Source: Achromobacter veterisilvae (lineage in GTDB: Bacteria > Pseudomonadota > Gammaproteobacteria > Burkholderiales > Burkholderiaceae_B). From it: a stretch of DNA of 56,654 nucleotides. Below the pieces are notes generated by a model. That model did not search any database, was not told the origin of the DNA, and worked only from the letters and a program-made list of their open reading frames with translations. Positions within the stretch are counted from its first letter, which is position 1, and every line of letters begins with the position of its first letter. The position numbers and the translations under genes were made by a program. This document shows, piece after piece, positions 17,203 through 25,543 of this stretch. The DNA is taken from positions 1 through 56,654 of the forward strand of contig NZ_UFQC01000042.1 of the NCBI RefSeq assembly GCF_900496975.1, written 5' to 3'.

Positions 17203-17739
17203 ATGGCCCTGCGCGCCACCATCTACAAGGCCGAACTCAACGTCGCCGACACCGACCGCCACTACTACGGCAGCCATTCGCTGACGGTGGCCCGCCACCC
17301 CTCGGAAACCGATGAACGCATGATGGTGCGGCTGGTGGCCTTCGCCCTGCATGCGCAGGAAGACCTGAGCTTCACCAAGGGGCTGAGCGACACCGACGAG
17401 CCGGACCTGTGGGCCAAGGACCTGACCGGCGCGGTCAAGCTGTGGATCGAAGTCGGCCAGCCGGAAGAACGCCGCATCCTGCGCGCCTGCGGCCGCGCCG
17501 ACGAAGTCATCGTCTACTGTTACGGCGGCTCCGCCAGCAAGATCTGGTGGGACGGCGTGAAGAACAAGCTCGAGCGCACCCGCAACCTGAAGGTGGTCAA
17601 CCTGCCGTCGGACCAGGCCAGAGCCCTGGCCGGCCTGGCCGAGCGAACCATGCAGCTCAACGCCAATATTTCGGACGGCGTGGTGTATTTCTCGGCGGAC
17701 AAGGGCGAAGTCAGCATCGAGCCGGAAACCTGGCGCTAG
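17203..17739 (+). CDS. yaeQ: YaeQ family protein
   Basis: A 178-residue protein matching the YaeQ family over its full length (the E. coli protein is of similar size). Recognisable blocks: RATIYKAELNVADTDRHYYGSH at the N-terminus, ETDERMMVRLVAFAL near residue 40, KLWIEVGQPEERRIL near residue 80 and YCYGG. The fold is related to PD-(D/E)XK nucleases, with the Glu-Val-Gly-Gln block in the position of the active site; the cellular role is unsettled. It appears monocistronic. Confidence 0.92.
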   Translation: MALRATIYKAELNVADTDRHYYGSHSLTVARHPSETDERMMVRLVAFALHAQEDLSFTKGLSDTDEPDLWAKDLTGAVKLWIEVGQPEERRILRACGRADEVIVYCYGGSASKIWWDGVKNKLERTRNLKVVNLPSDQARALAGLAERTMQLNANISDGVVYFSADKGEVSIEPETWR

Positions 17740-17811
17740 GGCCTGCCCGCGCGGACGGATCCAGGCCGGCCGACACAAAAAAACGGTTGCGCAAAAAGAT
17801 CCCAGGCCTTT

Positions 17812-17831
17812 AATATGACGATCATCATATT
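17812..17831. promoter_or_regulatory. Predicted TetR operator 1 (upstream of tetR)
   Basis: AATATGACGATCATCATATT lies 15 bases before the tetR start and is part of a longer dyad with 10-bp perfect arms (17809-17818 and 17825-17834). It matches operator 2 at 18487 in 17 of 20 positions, consistent with autoregulation. Confidence 0.7.
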
Positions 17832-17846
17832 AAAGGTCCCGCGGCC

Positions 17847-18443
17847 ATGAACCGTCCCGCCACCCGCAAGGAGCTTTCCCACGAACGCATCGTCGACGCG
17901 GCCTCGCGCGCGATCCGGCGCGAGGGGTACGCCGGCGTGGGAGTGGCGGAGGTCATGAAAGAGGCCGGGCTGACCCACGGCGGCTTCTATGCGCATTTTC
18001 CGTCTCGCGACGCGCTGCTCGCCGCCGCGATGGAGCGCGCCGGCCGCGATGGCGCGGCCCGGCTGGCGCAGGGCATGGCGCAGCGGCGCGCCGAAGGCGC
18101 GAGCCCGCTGCGCGCCTGGGTCGACACCTATCTCAGCGAGGCGCACCTGGGCGGCTGCGAACGGGGCTGCCCAGTATCGGCGCTCGCCTCCGAAATCCCG
18201 CGCCAGTCGTCCGACGTGCGCGAGGCCGCGGCCGTCCGGGTGCAGCGGCTGCTGGAGGGCATCCAGCAGGTGCTGCCGGCCGCGGCCGGCGAGCATGCGG
18301 CGGTGGCGGTGACCAGCACGCTGGTGGGCGCCTTGCAACTGGCCCGCGCACTGGGCGACAACGCCCAGGGGCGCGCGGTGCTGGCGGCGGCGCGCAAGGC
18401 CATCCTGGACCAGTACGACCACGAGGGCCCGCCCGCCCGCTGA
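17847..18443 (+). CDS. TetR-family repressor of the adjacent SDR-MFS genes
   Basis: A 198-residue TetR regulator. The N-terminal DNA-binding domain reads RIVDAASRAIRREGYAGVGVAEVMKEAGLTHGGFYAHFPSRDALL (residues about 14-60), closest in style to the AcuR/YxaF group that controls oxidoreductases. The effector domain holds Cys residues in GGCERGCPVSALASE (about 107-121), a block seen in this group. The matching dyads before this gene and before the SDR gene indicate that it represses both itself and the downstream SDR-MFS genes. An intrinsic terminator follows at 18455. The inducer is unknown. Confidence 0.9.
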   Translation: MNRPATRKELSHERIVDAASRAIRREGYAGVGVAEVMKEAGLTHGGFYAHFPSRDALLAAAMERAGRDGAARLAQGMAQRRAEGASPLRAWVDTYLSEAHLGGCERGCPVSALASEIPRQSSDVREAAAVRVQRLLEGIQQVLPAAAGEHAAVAVTSTLVGALQLARALGDNAQGRAVLAAARKAILDQYDHEGPPAR

Positions 18444-18454
18444 CTGTTTTTCCG

Positions 18455-18476
18455 GGCCGCATTGCGCGGCCTTTTT
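18455..18476 (+). terminator. Intrinsic terminator after tetR
   Basis: GGCCGC (18455-18460) pairs with GCGGCC (18466-18471) around ATTGC, followed directly by TTTTT (18472-18476). It separates tetR from the SDR gene, which therefore needs its own promoter, where operator 2 lies. Confidence 0.75.
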
Positions 18477-18486
18477 GTCCGCCTTG

Positions 18487-18506
18487 AATATGATGGCCAT
18501 CATATT
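18487..18506. promoter_or_regulatory. Predicted TetR operator 2 (upstream of SDR-MFS)
   Basis: AATATGATGGCCATCATATT is a perfect 20-bp palindrome 57 bases before the SDR start codon. It matches the dyad in front of tetR in 17 of 20 positions, with conserved outer AATATGA/TCATATT arms. Confidence 0.72.
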
Positions 18507-18563
18507 TAGGGCCTGAACCGATCCGCATCCGCCGCGGCATTGCCGCACTGAGGAAAACGCACC

Positions 18564-19262
18564 ATGGAACTGAAGAACGCCGTCGTATTCATCACCGGGG
18601 CCAATCGCGGCCTGGGCCTCGCCTTCGCTCGCGAGGCGCTCGCGCGGGGCGCGCGCAAGGTCTACGCCGCCGCCCGCGACCCGTCGGCCGTGCGGCTTGC
18701 GGGCGTGGAAGCCGTCAAGCTCGACGTCACCCGTCCGGAGGAGGTGGCCGCCGCCGCGGCCCGCGCCCGGGACGCGACGCTGCTGATCAACAACGCGGGC
18801 ATTGCCGCGACCGGCGGCTTCCTGGCGCCGGACAGCGCCGACTCCGCCCGCCTCCACCTGGAAACCAACCTGATCGGTCCGCTGCTGATGGCGCAGGCCT
18901 TCGCGCCGGCGTTGGCGGCCAATGGCGGGGGCGCGCTGCTGAACGTGCTGTCGATCGCCAGTTGGATCAACCGCCCGCTCCTGGGGGTCTACGGCATGAG
19001 CAAGTCGGCCGCCTGGGCGCTGACCAACGGGCTGCGCCATGAATTGCGGGGCCAGGGCACCCAGGTGCTGGGCCTGCACATGGGATTCGTGGATACGGAC
19101 CTGACCCGGGGCATCGAGGCGCCCAAGACCGCCCCGGAAGCCATCGTGCGCCAGGCGCTGGACGCGCTGGAGGCCGGCGAAGAAGAAGTGCTGGCCGACG
19201 AGGCGACCCGCCAGGTTAAGCAAGGGCTGTCCGTCCATCCTTCCGTTTACCTGCAAGCCTGA
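18564..19262 (+). CDS. Short-chain dehydrogenase/reductase (SDR)
   Basis: A 232-residue classical SDR. The Rossmann motif TGANRGLG is at residues 11-18, the NNAG motif near residue 74, and the catalytic Ser, Tyr and Lys appear in SIASW and YGMSKSA (YxxxK). It should catalyse NAD(P)-dependent oxidation or reduction of a hydroxyl/carbonyl group; the substrate is not evident. The start has GAGGAAAACGCACC upstream. The stop overlaps the ATG of the following MFS gene (TGATG), so the two are translationally coupled, and the TetR-type operator at 18487 probably controls both. Confidence 0.9.
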   Translation: MELKNAVVFITGANRGLGLAFAREALARGARKVYAAARDPSAVRLAGVEAVKLDVTRPEEVAAAAARARDATLLINNAGIAATGGFLAPDSADSARLHLETNLIGPLLMAQAFAPALAANGGGALLNVLSIASWINRPLLGVYGMSKSAAWALTNGLRHELRGQGTQVLGLHMGFVDTDLTRGIEAPKTAPEAIVRQALDALEAGEEEVLADEATRQVKQGLSVHPSVYLQA

Positions 19263-20676
19263 TGGGGGCCGACGCCATGCATGCCGCCGCCACCCCCGCC
19301 GCGCCGTCCGCCGCGCCCGCGGCTTCCCCCTGGCCCGTGTTCTGGGTCGCCAGCATCGCCGTGTTCCTGGTGTCGCTGGACAGCACCATGCTGTACGCCG
19401 CCTTCGGCGCCCTGCGCGAAGGCTTTCCCGAAGCCTCGGCCGCGGTATGTCCTGGGTGCTCAACGCCTATACGGTCGTGTTCGCCGCCATGCTGATTCCG
19501 TCGGGCGGACTGGCCGACACGCACGGCCGCAAGCGCATGTTCATGGGCGGGGTGGTGCTGTTCCTGGCGGCGTCGGCGGCCTGCGGCCTGGCCGGCACCG
19601 AAAGCTGGCTGATCGCCGCCCGCGTGCTGCAGGCCGTGGGCGCGGCGCTGCTGACGCCGGCCTCGCTGTCCATCGTCCTGGCCGCCTTCCCGGCGTCGCA
19701 GCGCGCGGTGGCCGTCAGCCTGTGGGGCGCCGTGGGCGGACTGGCCGCGGCCGTGGGGCCCAGCCTGGGCGCCTTCGTGGTGGACGTCGCGGGCTGGCCG
19801 TGGGCCTTCTACCTCAACCTGCCGCTGGGCGCGCTGTCGCTGTGGTTCGGCGCCGGCCTGCTCAAGGAGTCCGTGAAGCCGGACGCCCGGCGCCGGGTGG
19901 ACGGCGTGGGCATGGCGCTGCTGATCGTCGGGGTGGGCGCGCTGGCGCTGGCCATCGTGCAGTCCGAATCGCCGGCATGGCGGCGCGGCGAGCTGATCGT
20001 GGCGGCCGCCGTCGGCGCGGCGTCGCTGGCCGCGTTCGTCCTCTGGGCGCGGGCGACGCCGCATCCGCTGGTGGACCTGGCGCTGTTCCGGCACCGGACC
20101 TACCGCTACGTGAACCTGGCTACGCTCAGCTTCGGCATCGCGTTCGCGATGATGTTCTTCGCGTTTTTCTTCTACATGACGGGCGTGTGGCACTACAGTC
20201 TGCCGCAGGCCGGGCTGGCGGTGACGCCCGGACCGCTGCTGGTCATGCCCACCGCCATCCTGACCGGGAGGCTGGCGGCGCGGATGGGCCACCGGCCTTT
20301 CCTGGTGGGCGGGTCGCTGGTGTACGCGGCCAGCGGGTTGTGGTTCATGCTGGTGCCCGGCGCGGAGCCGGCCTACCTGAGCCAGTGGCTGCCCGGACTG
20401 TTGCTCAGCGGCATCGGGGTGGGCATGGTGCTGCCGTCCTTGTCGGGCGCCGCCGTGAACCGCCTGCCGGCCCAGCACTACGCCGTGGGCAGCGCCGTCA
20501 ACCAGGCCACGCGGCAGATCGGCGGCGTGCTGGGCGTGGCCGTCACCGTGCTGCTGCTGGGGCAGGGCGCGGCAAGCCACGACGCCTTTTCGCCGATCTA
20601 CGCCGGGCACGTGGGCCTGGCCCTGTTGACGGCCGTGCTGTGCCTGGCCGTGGACACGCGGCCCCGGACCGCCTGA
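19262..20676 (+). pseudogene. MFS drug-efflux-type transporter (DHA2-like), interrupted by a frameshift
   Basis: Two frames together make a transporter of about 470 residues. The first (from ATG 19262) encodes the N-terminus and helix 1 (SPWPVFWVASIAVFLVSLDS up to FPEASAA), then leaves the family sequence and stops at 19495. The second, readable from ATG 19447, continues exactly where the family goes on (SWVLNAYTVVFAAMLIPSGG, then GLADTHGRKRMF, the motif A loop) through to 20676. The junction near 19445 needs one extra base, so one base appears to be missing. There is no homopolymer or slippery site. Either a genuine inactivating deletion or a sequence error. The coupling to the SDR gene and the TetR operators suggest an exporter induced by the TetR ligand. 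Confidence 0.8.
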
Positions 20677-20680
20677 GCGG

Positions 20681-20706
20681 CCCGGCCGCGGGCGTCCGCG
20701 GCCGGG
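20681..20706. terminator. GC-rich hairpin after MFS gene
   Basis: CCCGGCCGCGG (20681-20691) pairs perfectly with CCGCGGCCGGG (20696-20706) around GCGT, starting four bases after the MFS stop. No T-run follows, so it may act as an mRNA 3'-end stabiliser or a weak terminator. Confidence 0.5.
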
Positions 20707-20822
20707 ATGAGAGCGCGCAGATCGGGAGGTTCGCGGGCCGGCGGCCCTATCGTCAAAACGATGCCATTTTGGTGCGGGACGTGACAGAATGTCATCCGCG
20801 GCCGGTAGCCTGGGCCGCATCG

Positions 20823-22565
20823 ATGAACCCCGTGCCGATCAGGTCCGAAATGCCCGCTACAGGTGATTTTCCTCCCGCACCTGCACCTGCGCCCGCCGAG
20901 GGCGCGGGCGAGGCTCAGGCCGAGCCGGACGGCCCCCTGGACAAGCTGGCGCGCCTGGCCAGGCGGCAGTTCGGCGTGGACATGGTGCTGGTGGCCTGCA
21001 GCGACGCCGACGGCGTGTGGCAGGCGCGCGCCGGAGCGCCGCCGGCCGCGGGCGCCGCGCCGGGATCGCTGCCTTTTTCCGCCGAATGCCCGCTGCGCGC
21101 CGGCGACGGCCGGCAACTGGGCACGTTCCGGCTGCTGCACGGGCAAGCGCGCGGCTTCAGCGACGACGACCGGCGCGCCCTGCAGGACTTCGCCGGACTG
21201 GCCGCCGCCGCGGTGGAAAAGCGGCGGGCGCTGGCGGCCGAACGGGCGGACGAAGATAGCTGGCGCGACGAGGCCCGCAACCTGTCGATGGCCATCGCCG
21301 GCTCCGGCACCGGCGTCTGGGACCGCAACATCGTCACCGGGGAAATCAGGTATTCGGCGGGCTGGAAGGCGCTGCTGGGCTACGGCGAATCCGATATCTC
21401 CAACCGCATCGAAGACGCGTACAGGCGCCTGCATCCCGACGACGTGGACTACGTGCGCGCGGCCATGCAGGCGCATTTCGACGGCAGGACCGACAGCTAC
21501 GAGGTCGAGCACCGGATCCTCTGCAAGGACGGCAGCTACAAATGGATATGCAGCCGCGGCAAGGTCGTCGGCCGCGACGAGGCGGGCAGGGCGCTGCGCA
21601 TGATGGGCACCACCACCGACATCAGCGCCATGCGCGCGATGGCGGAGCGGCTGCAGCGCACGGCGGACCTGCTGGTCAATCTCACGGACGCGGTTCCGGG
21701 CATGGTCTTCCAGTGCGGGCAGCGGCGCGAGGGCGGATCGCGGTTCCTCTACGTCAGCGCCGGCATCTGGGACATGTTCGAGCTGACGCCCCACGATGTC
21801 CGGGACAGCGCCGCGGCGATCGAACAGCGCGTCCATCCCGACGACCTGGCCAGCTACAACGCCTCGCTGCAGTCCGCCGCCGCCGCCCAGACGTCCTGGC
21901 ACCTGGAGTTCAGGGTCCGCCTGCCGCGGCAAGGCCTGCGCTGGCGCCAGGGCGAGGCCAGCCCGCGCCTGGAGCCCGACGGTTCGGTCGTCTGGCACGG
22001 CTTCGTGACCGACATCACGGACCGCAAGCGCGCCGATTTCGAACTGCACGAACTGGCCGCCACCGACGCCCTGACCACGCTGCCCAACCGCCGCCATTTC
22101 ATGTCGCGCATCGCGGCGGAGCTGGCCCGGATCAAGCGCCACGGCAGCGACTGCGCCGCGGTGCTGATGTGCGACCTGGACCATTTCAAGCACATCAACG
22201 ACACCTGGGGGCATGCCATCGGCGACGGCGTGCTCCAGCATTTCGCCAACACGCTGCGCGCCCAGTTGCGCGCGGTCGACCTGGCGGGACGCATCGGCGG
22301 CGAAGAGTTCGCCGTCGTATTGCCGGATACCGACCTGGAACGCGCGCACGCCTTCGCGACGCGGGTGCAGCAGCGCATCGCCGATGCGCCGTTCTCCGCG
22401 GGCGGACGGCGCATCCCGCTGACGGTCAGCATCGGGATTTCCACCATGCACACCCTGGACGCGGACGCCGAACTGGCGCTCATCCGCAGCGACCGCGCCC
22501 TCTACAACGCCAAGCAACTGGGGCGCAACCGCATCGAATCCACGCCCTCAGTGTTTTCCCGATAG
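20823..22565 (+). CDS. Diguanylate cyclase with GAF and two PAS sensor domains
   Basis: A 580-residue cytoplasmic signalling protein without membrane segments. After a proline/alanine-rich start there is a GAF-like domain (about 38-135), two PAS domains with PAC tails (about 150-265 and 275-400; TTTDISAMR and FVTDITDRKRAD ends), then a GGDEF domain. The active site is intact (GGEEF, residues 492-496), and RAVD at 483-486, five residues before it, is a canonical inhibitory I-site, so it should make cyclic-di-GMP with product feedback. The conserved LTTLPNRRHF and DLDHFKHINDTWGH blocks are present. The start is uncertain (ATG 20823 or 20850; no clear ribosome-binding site). No EAL domain follows. 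Confidence 0.9.
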   Translation: MNPVPIRSEMPATGDFPPAPAPAPAEGAGEAQAEPDGPLDKLARLARRQFGVDMVLVACSDADGVWQARAGAPPAAGAAPGSLPFSAECPLRAGDGRQLGTFRLLHGQARGFSDDDRRALQDFAGLAAAAVEKRRALAAERADEDSWRDEARNLSMAIAGSGTGVWDRNIVTGEIRYSAGWKALLGYGESDISNRIEDAYRRLHPDDVDYVRAAMQAHFDGRTDSYEVEHRILCKDGSYKWICSRGKVVGRDEAGRALRMMGTTTDISAMRAMAERLQRTADLLVNLTDAVPGMVFQCGQRREGGSRFLYVSAGIWDMFELTPHDVRDSAAAIEQRVHPDDLASYNASLQSAAAAQTSWHLEFRVRLPRQGLRWRQGEASPRLEPDGSVVWHGFVTDITDRKRADFELHELAATDALTTLPNRRHFMSRIAAELARIKRHGSDCAAVLMCDLDHFKHINDTWGHAIGDGVLQHFANTLRAQLRAVDLAGRIGGEEFAVVLPDTDLERAHAFATRVQQRIADAPFSAGGRRIPLTVSIGISTMHTLDADAELALIRSDRALYNAKQLGRNRIESTPSVFSR

Positions 22566-22591
22566 AACAACCTGCAAGGCCATTTGTTCCA

Positions 22592-22620
22592 TTGACGGTA
22601 CATTAGGACACCCCTAGAGT
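22592..22620 (+). promoter_or_regulatory. Sigma-70-like promoter of the 13-gene catabolic operon
   Basis: TTGACG (22592-22597) and TAGAGT (22615-22620) are spaced by 17 bases. The predicted start point falls at about 22627-22628, on the GntR start codon itself, which suggests a leaderless or nearly leaderless mRNA. Confidence 0.55.
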
Positions 22621-22635
22621 TCCCTGCATGGGAAC
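22619..22635. promoter_or_regulatory. Palindrome over the gntR start codon
   Basis: GTTCCC (22619-22624) and GGGAAC (22630-22635) form a perfect dyad around TGCAT that contains the ATG at 22628 and touches the -10 box. It is a good candidate for an autoregulatory operator. Confidence 0.5.
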
Positions 22636-23425
22636 CTCACTACCGCTTCCGAAGTACCACCAGATCTACCTCGTCCTGCGCGAGCAATTGCAGGAAGGGC
22701 GCTTCGATCAGGAGGGCGTCCCGGGAGAGCACGCGCTGGCCGGACAGTTCGACGTGGCCCGCATCACCATCCGCAAGGCGATGGAGATGCTCGTGGCCGA
22801 CGGGCTGGTGTCGCGCCGGCCCGGCCTGGGCACCTGGCCCCTGCGCGCGCCCGCCGCGCCCGCCGGCCAGCCCGGCGCCAATCCGCAGCAGAATGCGCAT
22901 CTGACCGGCCTGCTGGAGAACATCGTCAACATGGGCCTGCGCACCTCGGTGCGCGTGCTGGACAGCGCCCTGGTGTCGGCGCCGCCCGCCGTGGCCGAGC
23001 CGCTCGCCATCCCGCCGGGCGCGCCGGTGCACAAGAGCCTGCGCGTGCGCAGCACCGAGGCCGGGCCGCTGTCGCACATCACCACCTACGTGCCGCGGTC
23101 CGTCGCCGACTTCACGCGCGAGGACCTCGAACGCGAGCCCCTGCTGATGCTGCTGGAGGCGGCCGGGGTGGAATTCGGCGGCGCCACGCAGACCATCTCG
23201 GCGCGCCTGGCCGACGCGCAGGTGGCGCGCCACCTGGACGTGGCCGTGGGGTCGGCGCTGCTGGCCGTGACGCGGATCGTGCGCGACGTGAACGACCGGC
23301 CCGTGCAACTGCTGCAGGGCCTGTACCGGCCCGACCGCTATCAATACCAGTTGCAGTTGTCGCGCGTCGGCAGCATCGACGCCAAGGTCTGGGTCAGCGA
23401 AGAGCTCTCGGCCCAATTCCATTGA
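22628..23425 (+). CDS. GntR/HutC-family regulator of the catabolic operon
   Basis: A 265-residue GntR regulator of the HutC subfamily: N-terminal winged helix (KYHQIYLVLREQLQEGRF, GEHALAGQFDVARITIRKAMEMLVADGLVSRRPGLGTW; residues about 9-72) and a C-terminal UTRA effector domain (about 95-250). It heads the run of genes to 36353 and starts a transcript with no visible Shine-Dalgarno sequence. The binding-protein gene follows after 29 bases. HutC-type regulators usually sense the substrate or an intermediate of the pathway they control; here that compound is unknown. Confidence 0.9.
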   Translation: MGTSLPLPKYHQIYLVLREQLQEGRFDQEGVPGEHALAGQFDVARITIRKAMEMLVADGLVSRRPGLGTWPLRAPAAPAGQPGANPQQNAHLTGLLENIVNMGLRTSVRVLDSALVSAPPAVAEPLAIPPGAPVHKSLRVRSTEAGPLSHITTYVPRSVADFTREDLEREPLLMLLEAAGVEFGGATQTISARLADAQVARHLDVAVGSALLAVTRIVRDVNDRPVQLLQGLYRPDRYQYQLQLSRVGSIDAKVWVSEELSAQFH

Positions 23426-23454
23426 CCCCTTCGGGAACCCTTCGGAGATCGCCC

Positions 23455-24660
23455 ATGAATTCGCGCCGCACCTTCCTCTGTCAATCCGCCGCCGCGGCCG
23501 CCCTGGTGTCGGCCCCCTGGGTGGCCCGGGCCCAGGGCGCCAAGCCCGTGAAGATCGGGATCCTGCATCCGGTGACGGGCGCGCTGGCCTATTCGGGGCA
23601 GCAATGCCGCCTGGGCGCCTTGCTGGCGGTCGAGGACATCAACAAGGCCGGCGGCATCAAGTCGCTGGGTGGAGCGCCCTTGGAGGCCGTGCTGGGCGAT
23701 GCGCAGTCGCGGCCCGAGGCGGGTTCGGCGGAAGTCGAGAAAATGAACGAGGCGGGCGTCTCGGCCATCGTCGGCGCCTATGCCTCGGCGATCTGCCTGG
23801 CCACGACGCAGACCGCGGCCAAGTACAACCTGCCGCACGTGGTGGACGTGGGCGTGGCAGACCAGATCGTCGAGCGCGGCCTGAAGAACACCTTCCGTTT
23901 CGGGCCGGGCTACCGCGCCTGTAGCGAACGGGCCATCGCCGACCTCGCGGCGCTGAACGACGCGGCCGGCAAGCCCGCCAAGACGGTGATGGTCGTGCAC
24001 GAGGATTCGCTGTTCGGCACGGGCACCGCCGCGCTGCTGTCCAAATCGCTGCCGCAGCACGGCTTCGAAGTGAAGGACGTGGCCAAGCATCCGAACCCCA
24101 CCCGCGATTTCAACAACATCGTGCTGCGCATGAAGTCCATCAACCCGGACATCGTGATCCCGGCCAACTACTACAACGAATACGCCTTGCTGCTGCGGGC
24201 CATGAAGCAGCAGAAGGTGCAGCCCAAGGCGATCTACTCGGTGCTGGGGGGCGCGGCCTCCAGCTACAAGTTCCTGAAGGAATTCCCCGACATCGCCAAC
24301 GGCATCATCGACTGCAACCACTGGTTCAACCCCAAGGACGCGCGCGTGGCCCCGCTGAAGGCTCGCGTCGAAGAGAAGGGCGCCTATTTCAGCTACGAGG
24401 TGTTCATGACGTACACCTCGGTGCTGCTGCTGGCCGACGCGCTGGAACGCGCCCAGTCCGCCGAGCGCGCCGCCATCGTCGACGCGCTGGCGTCCAGCAC
24501 GTTCTCGGACAACATCATGCCCTATGGGCCGACCCGGTTCGTGGACGGCCAGAACACCGGCGCGCGGCCCTTGCTGACGCAGGTGATCGGCGGCGACATC
24601 AAGGTGGTCATCCCCGCCGAGTACCGCCAGGCCGATCCCATCTTCCCGCTGAAGGCCTGA
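23455..24660 (+). CDS. Periplasmic substrate-binding protein, branched-chain-amino-acid-type (LivJ-like)
   Basis: A 401-residue type I periplasmic binding protein. The export signal begins NSRRTFLCQSAAAAALVSAP with a twin-arginine-like SRRTFL and ends near ARAQG, then KPVKIGILHPVTGALAYSG, the usual first strand of LivJ/AmiC-like proteins. ATG 23455 has GGAG at 23444-23447. The family carries leucine/isoleucine/valine but also amides, urea and aromatic acids, so the ligand cannot be read from the sequence. The context of HyuBA, hydratase and lyase genes argues for a catabolic substrate rather than branched-chain amino acids. Confidence 0.88.
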   Translation: MNSRRTFLCQSAAAAALVSAPWVARAQGAKPVKIGILHPVTGALAYSGQQCRLGALLAVEDINKAGGIKSLGGAPLEAVLGDAQSRPEAGSAEVEKMNEAGVSAIVGAYASAICLATTQTAAKYNLPHVVDVGVADQIVERGLKNTFRFGPGYRACSERAIADLAALNDAAGKPAKTVMVVHEDSLFGTGTAALLSKSLPQHGFEVKDVAKHPNPTRDFNNIVLRMKSINPDIVIPANYYNEYALLLRAMKQQKVQPKAIYSVLGGAASSYKFLKEFPDIANGIIDCNHWFNPKDARVAPLKARVEEKGAYFSYEVFMTYTSVLLLADALERAQSAERAAIVDALASSTFSDNIMPYGPTRFVDGQNTGARPLLTQVIGGDIKVVIPAEYRQADPIFPLKA

Positions 24661-24668
24661 GTCCGGGC

Positions 24669-25541
24669 ATGCTCGATCCCGCCATCCTCTTTTCCTCGGT
24701 GCTCAACGGCCTGACCACGGGCGCGGTGTACGCGTTGATCGCGCTGGGACTGACGCTGATCTACGGCGTGCTGCACATCATCAACTTCGCCCACGGGGCC
24801 GCGCTGATGGTGGCGCTGTACGCCGTGTACCTGCTGAAGGAGCGCCTGGGCATCGACCCCTACGCGGCCCTGCCGCTGGTGGTGGCCGGCATGTTCCTGC
24901 TGGGCTACGCCCTGCAGCGCTTCGTGATCAACCGCGCCAGCCACGGCAAGGACGAGAACATCCTGCTGGTGACGCTGGGGCTGGCCATCGTGCTGGAGAA
25001 CCTGGCGCTGGTGTGGTTCAAGTCGGACACGCGCACCATCGACACCGCCTACACGCTGTCCACGGTGGAGATCGGGCCGGCCATGATCGCCTTGCCCAAG
25101 ATCATCGCCTTCTGCGGCGCGCTGGCGGTGGCGGCGGTGCTGTTCTGGATCATCCGCTCGACCGACCTGGGGCGCGCCATCCGCGCGGTGGCCAAGGAAA
25201 AGCAGGGCGCCAGGCTGATGGGCATCGACGTCGAAAAGATCTATGCGCTGTCGTTCGGCATCGGCATGGCCTGCCTGGGCGCGGCGGCGTGTTTCCTGCT
25301 GCCGGCCTATTACGTCAATCCGCAGGTCGGCGGGGGCTTCGTGCTGGTGGCGTTCACCATCGTGGTGCTGGGCGGCATGGGCAGCTTCGCGGGGGCGCTG
25401 GCCGGCGGCCTGCTGATCGGCGTGGTGGAATCCATCGGGGGCCTGTTCCTGGGCGACTCGCTGGGCCAGATGGGGATTTTCGCGATCTTCATCGCGGTGC
25501 TGCTGTTTCGCCCGCAGGGGCTGTTCGGGGCGAGGAGCTGA
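24669..25541 (+). CDS. Branched-chain-type ABC permease (LivH family)
   Basis: A 290-residue inner-membrane permease. The opening FSSVLNGLTTGAVYALIALGLTLIYGVLHIINFAHGA is the LivH signature, with about eight hydrophobic segments after it and the C-terminal block FTIVVLGGMGSFAGALAGGLLIGVVE that is highly conserved in the family. It starts eight bases after the binding-protein gene. It pairs with the next gene product to form the channel of the importer. Confidence 0.93.
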   Translation: MLDPAILFSSVLNGLTTGAVYALIALGLTLIYGVLHIINFAHGAALMVALYAVYLLKERLGIDPYAALPLVVAGMFLLGYALQRFVINRASHGKDENILLVTLGLAIVLENLALVWFKSDTRTIDTAYTLSTVEIGPAMIALPKIIAFCGALAVAAVLFWIIRSTDLGRAIRAVAKEKQGARLMGIDVEKIYALSFGIGMACLGAAACFLLPAYYVNPQVGGGFVLVAFTIVVLGGMGSFAGALAGGLLIGVVESIGGLFLGDSLGQMGIFAIFIAVLLFRPQGLFGARS

Positions 25542-25543
25542 GC

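Noticed and set aside
19430..19460. Programmed ribosomal frameshift in the MFS gene
   Set aside because: No slippery heptamer, stop codon at the shift site or downstream structure is apparent; a deletion or sequence error is simpler.
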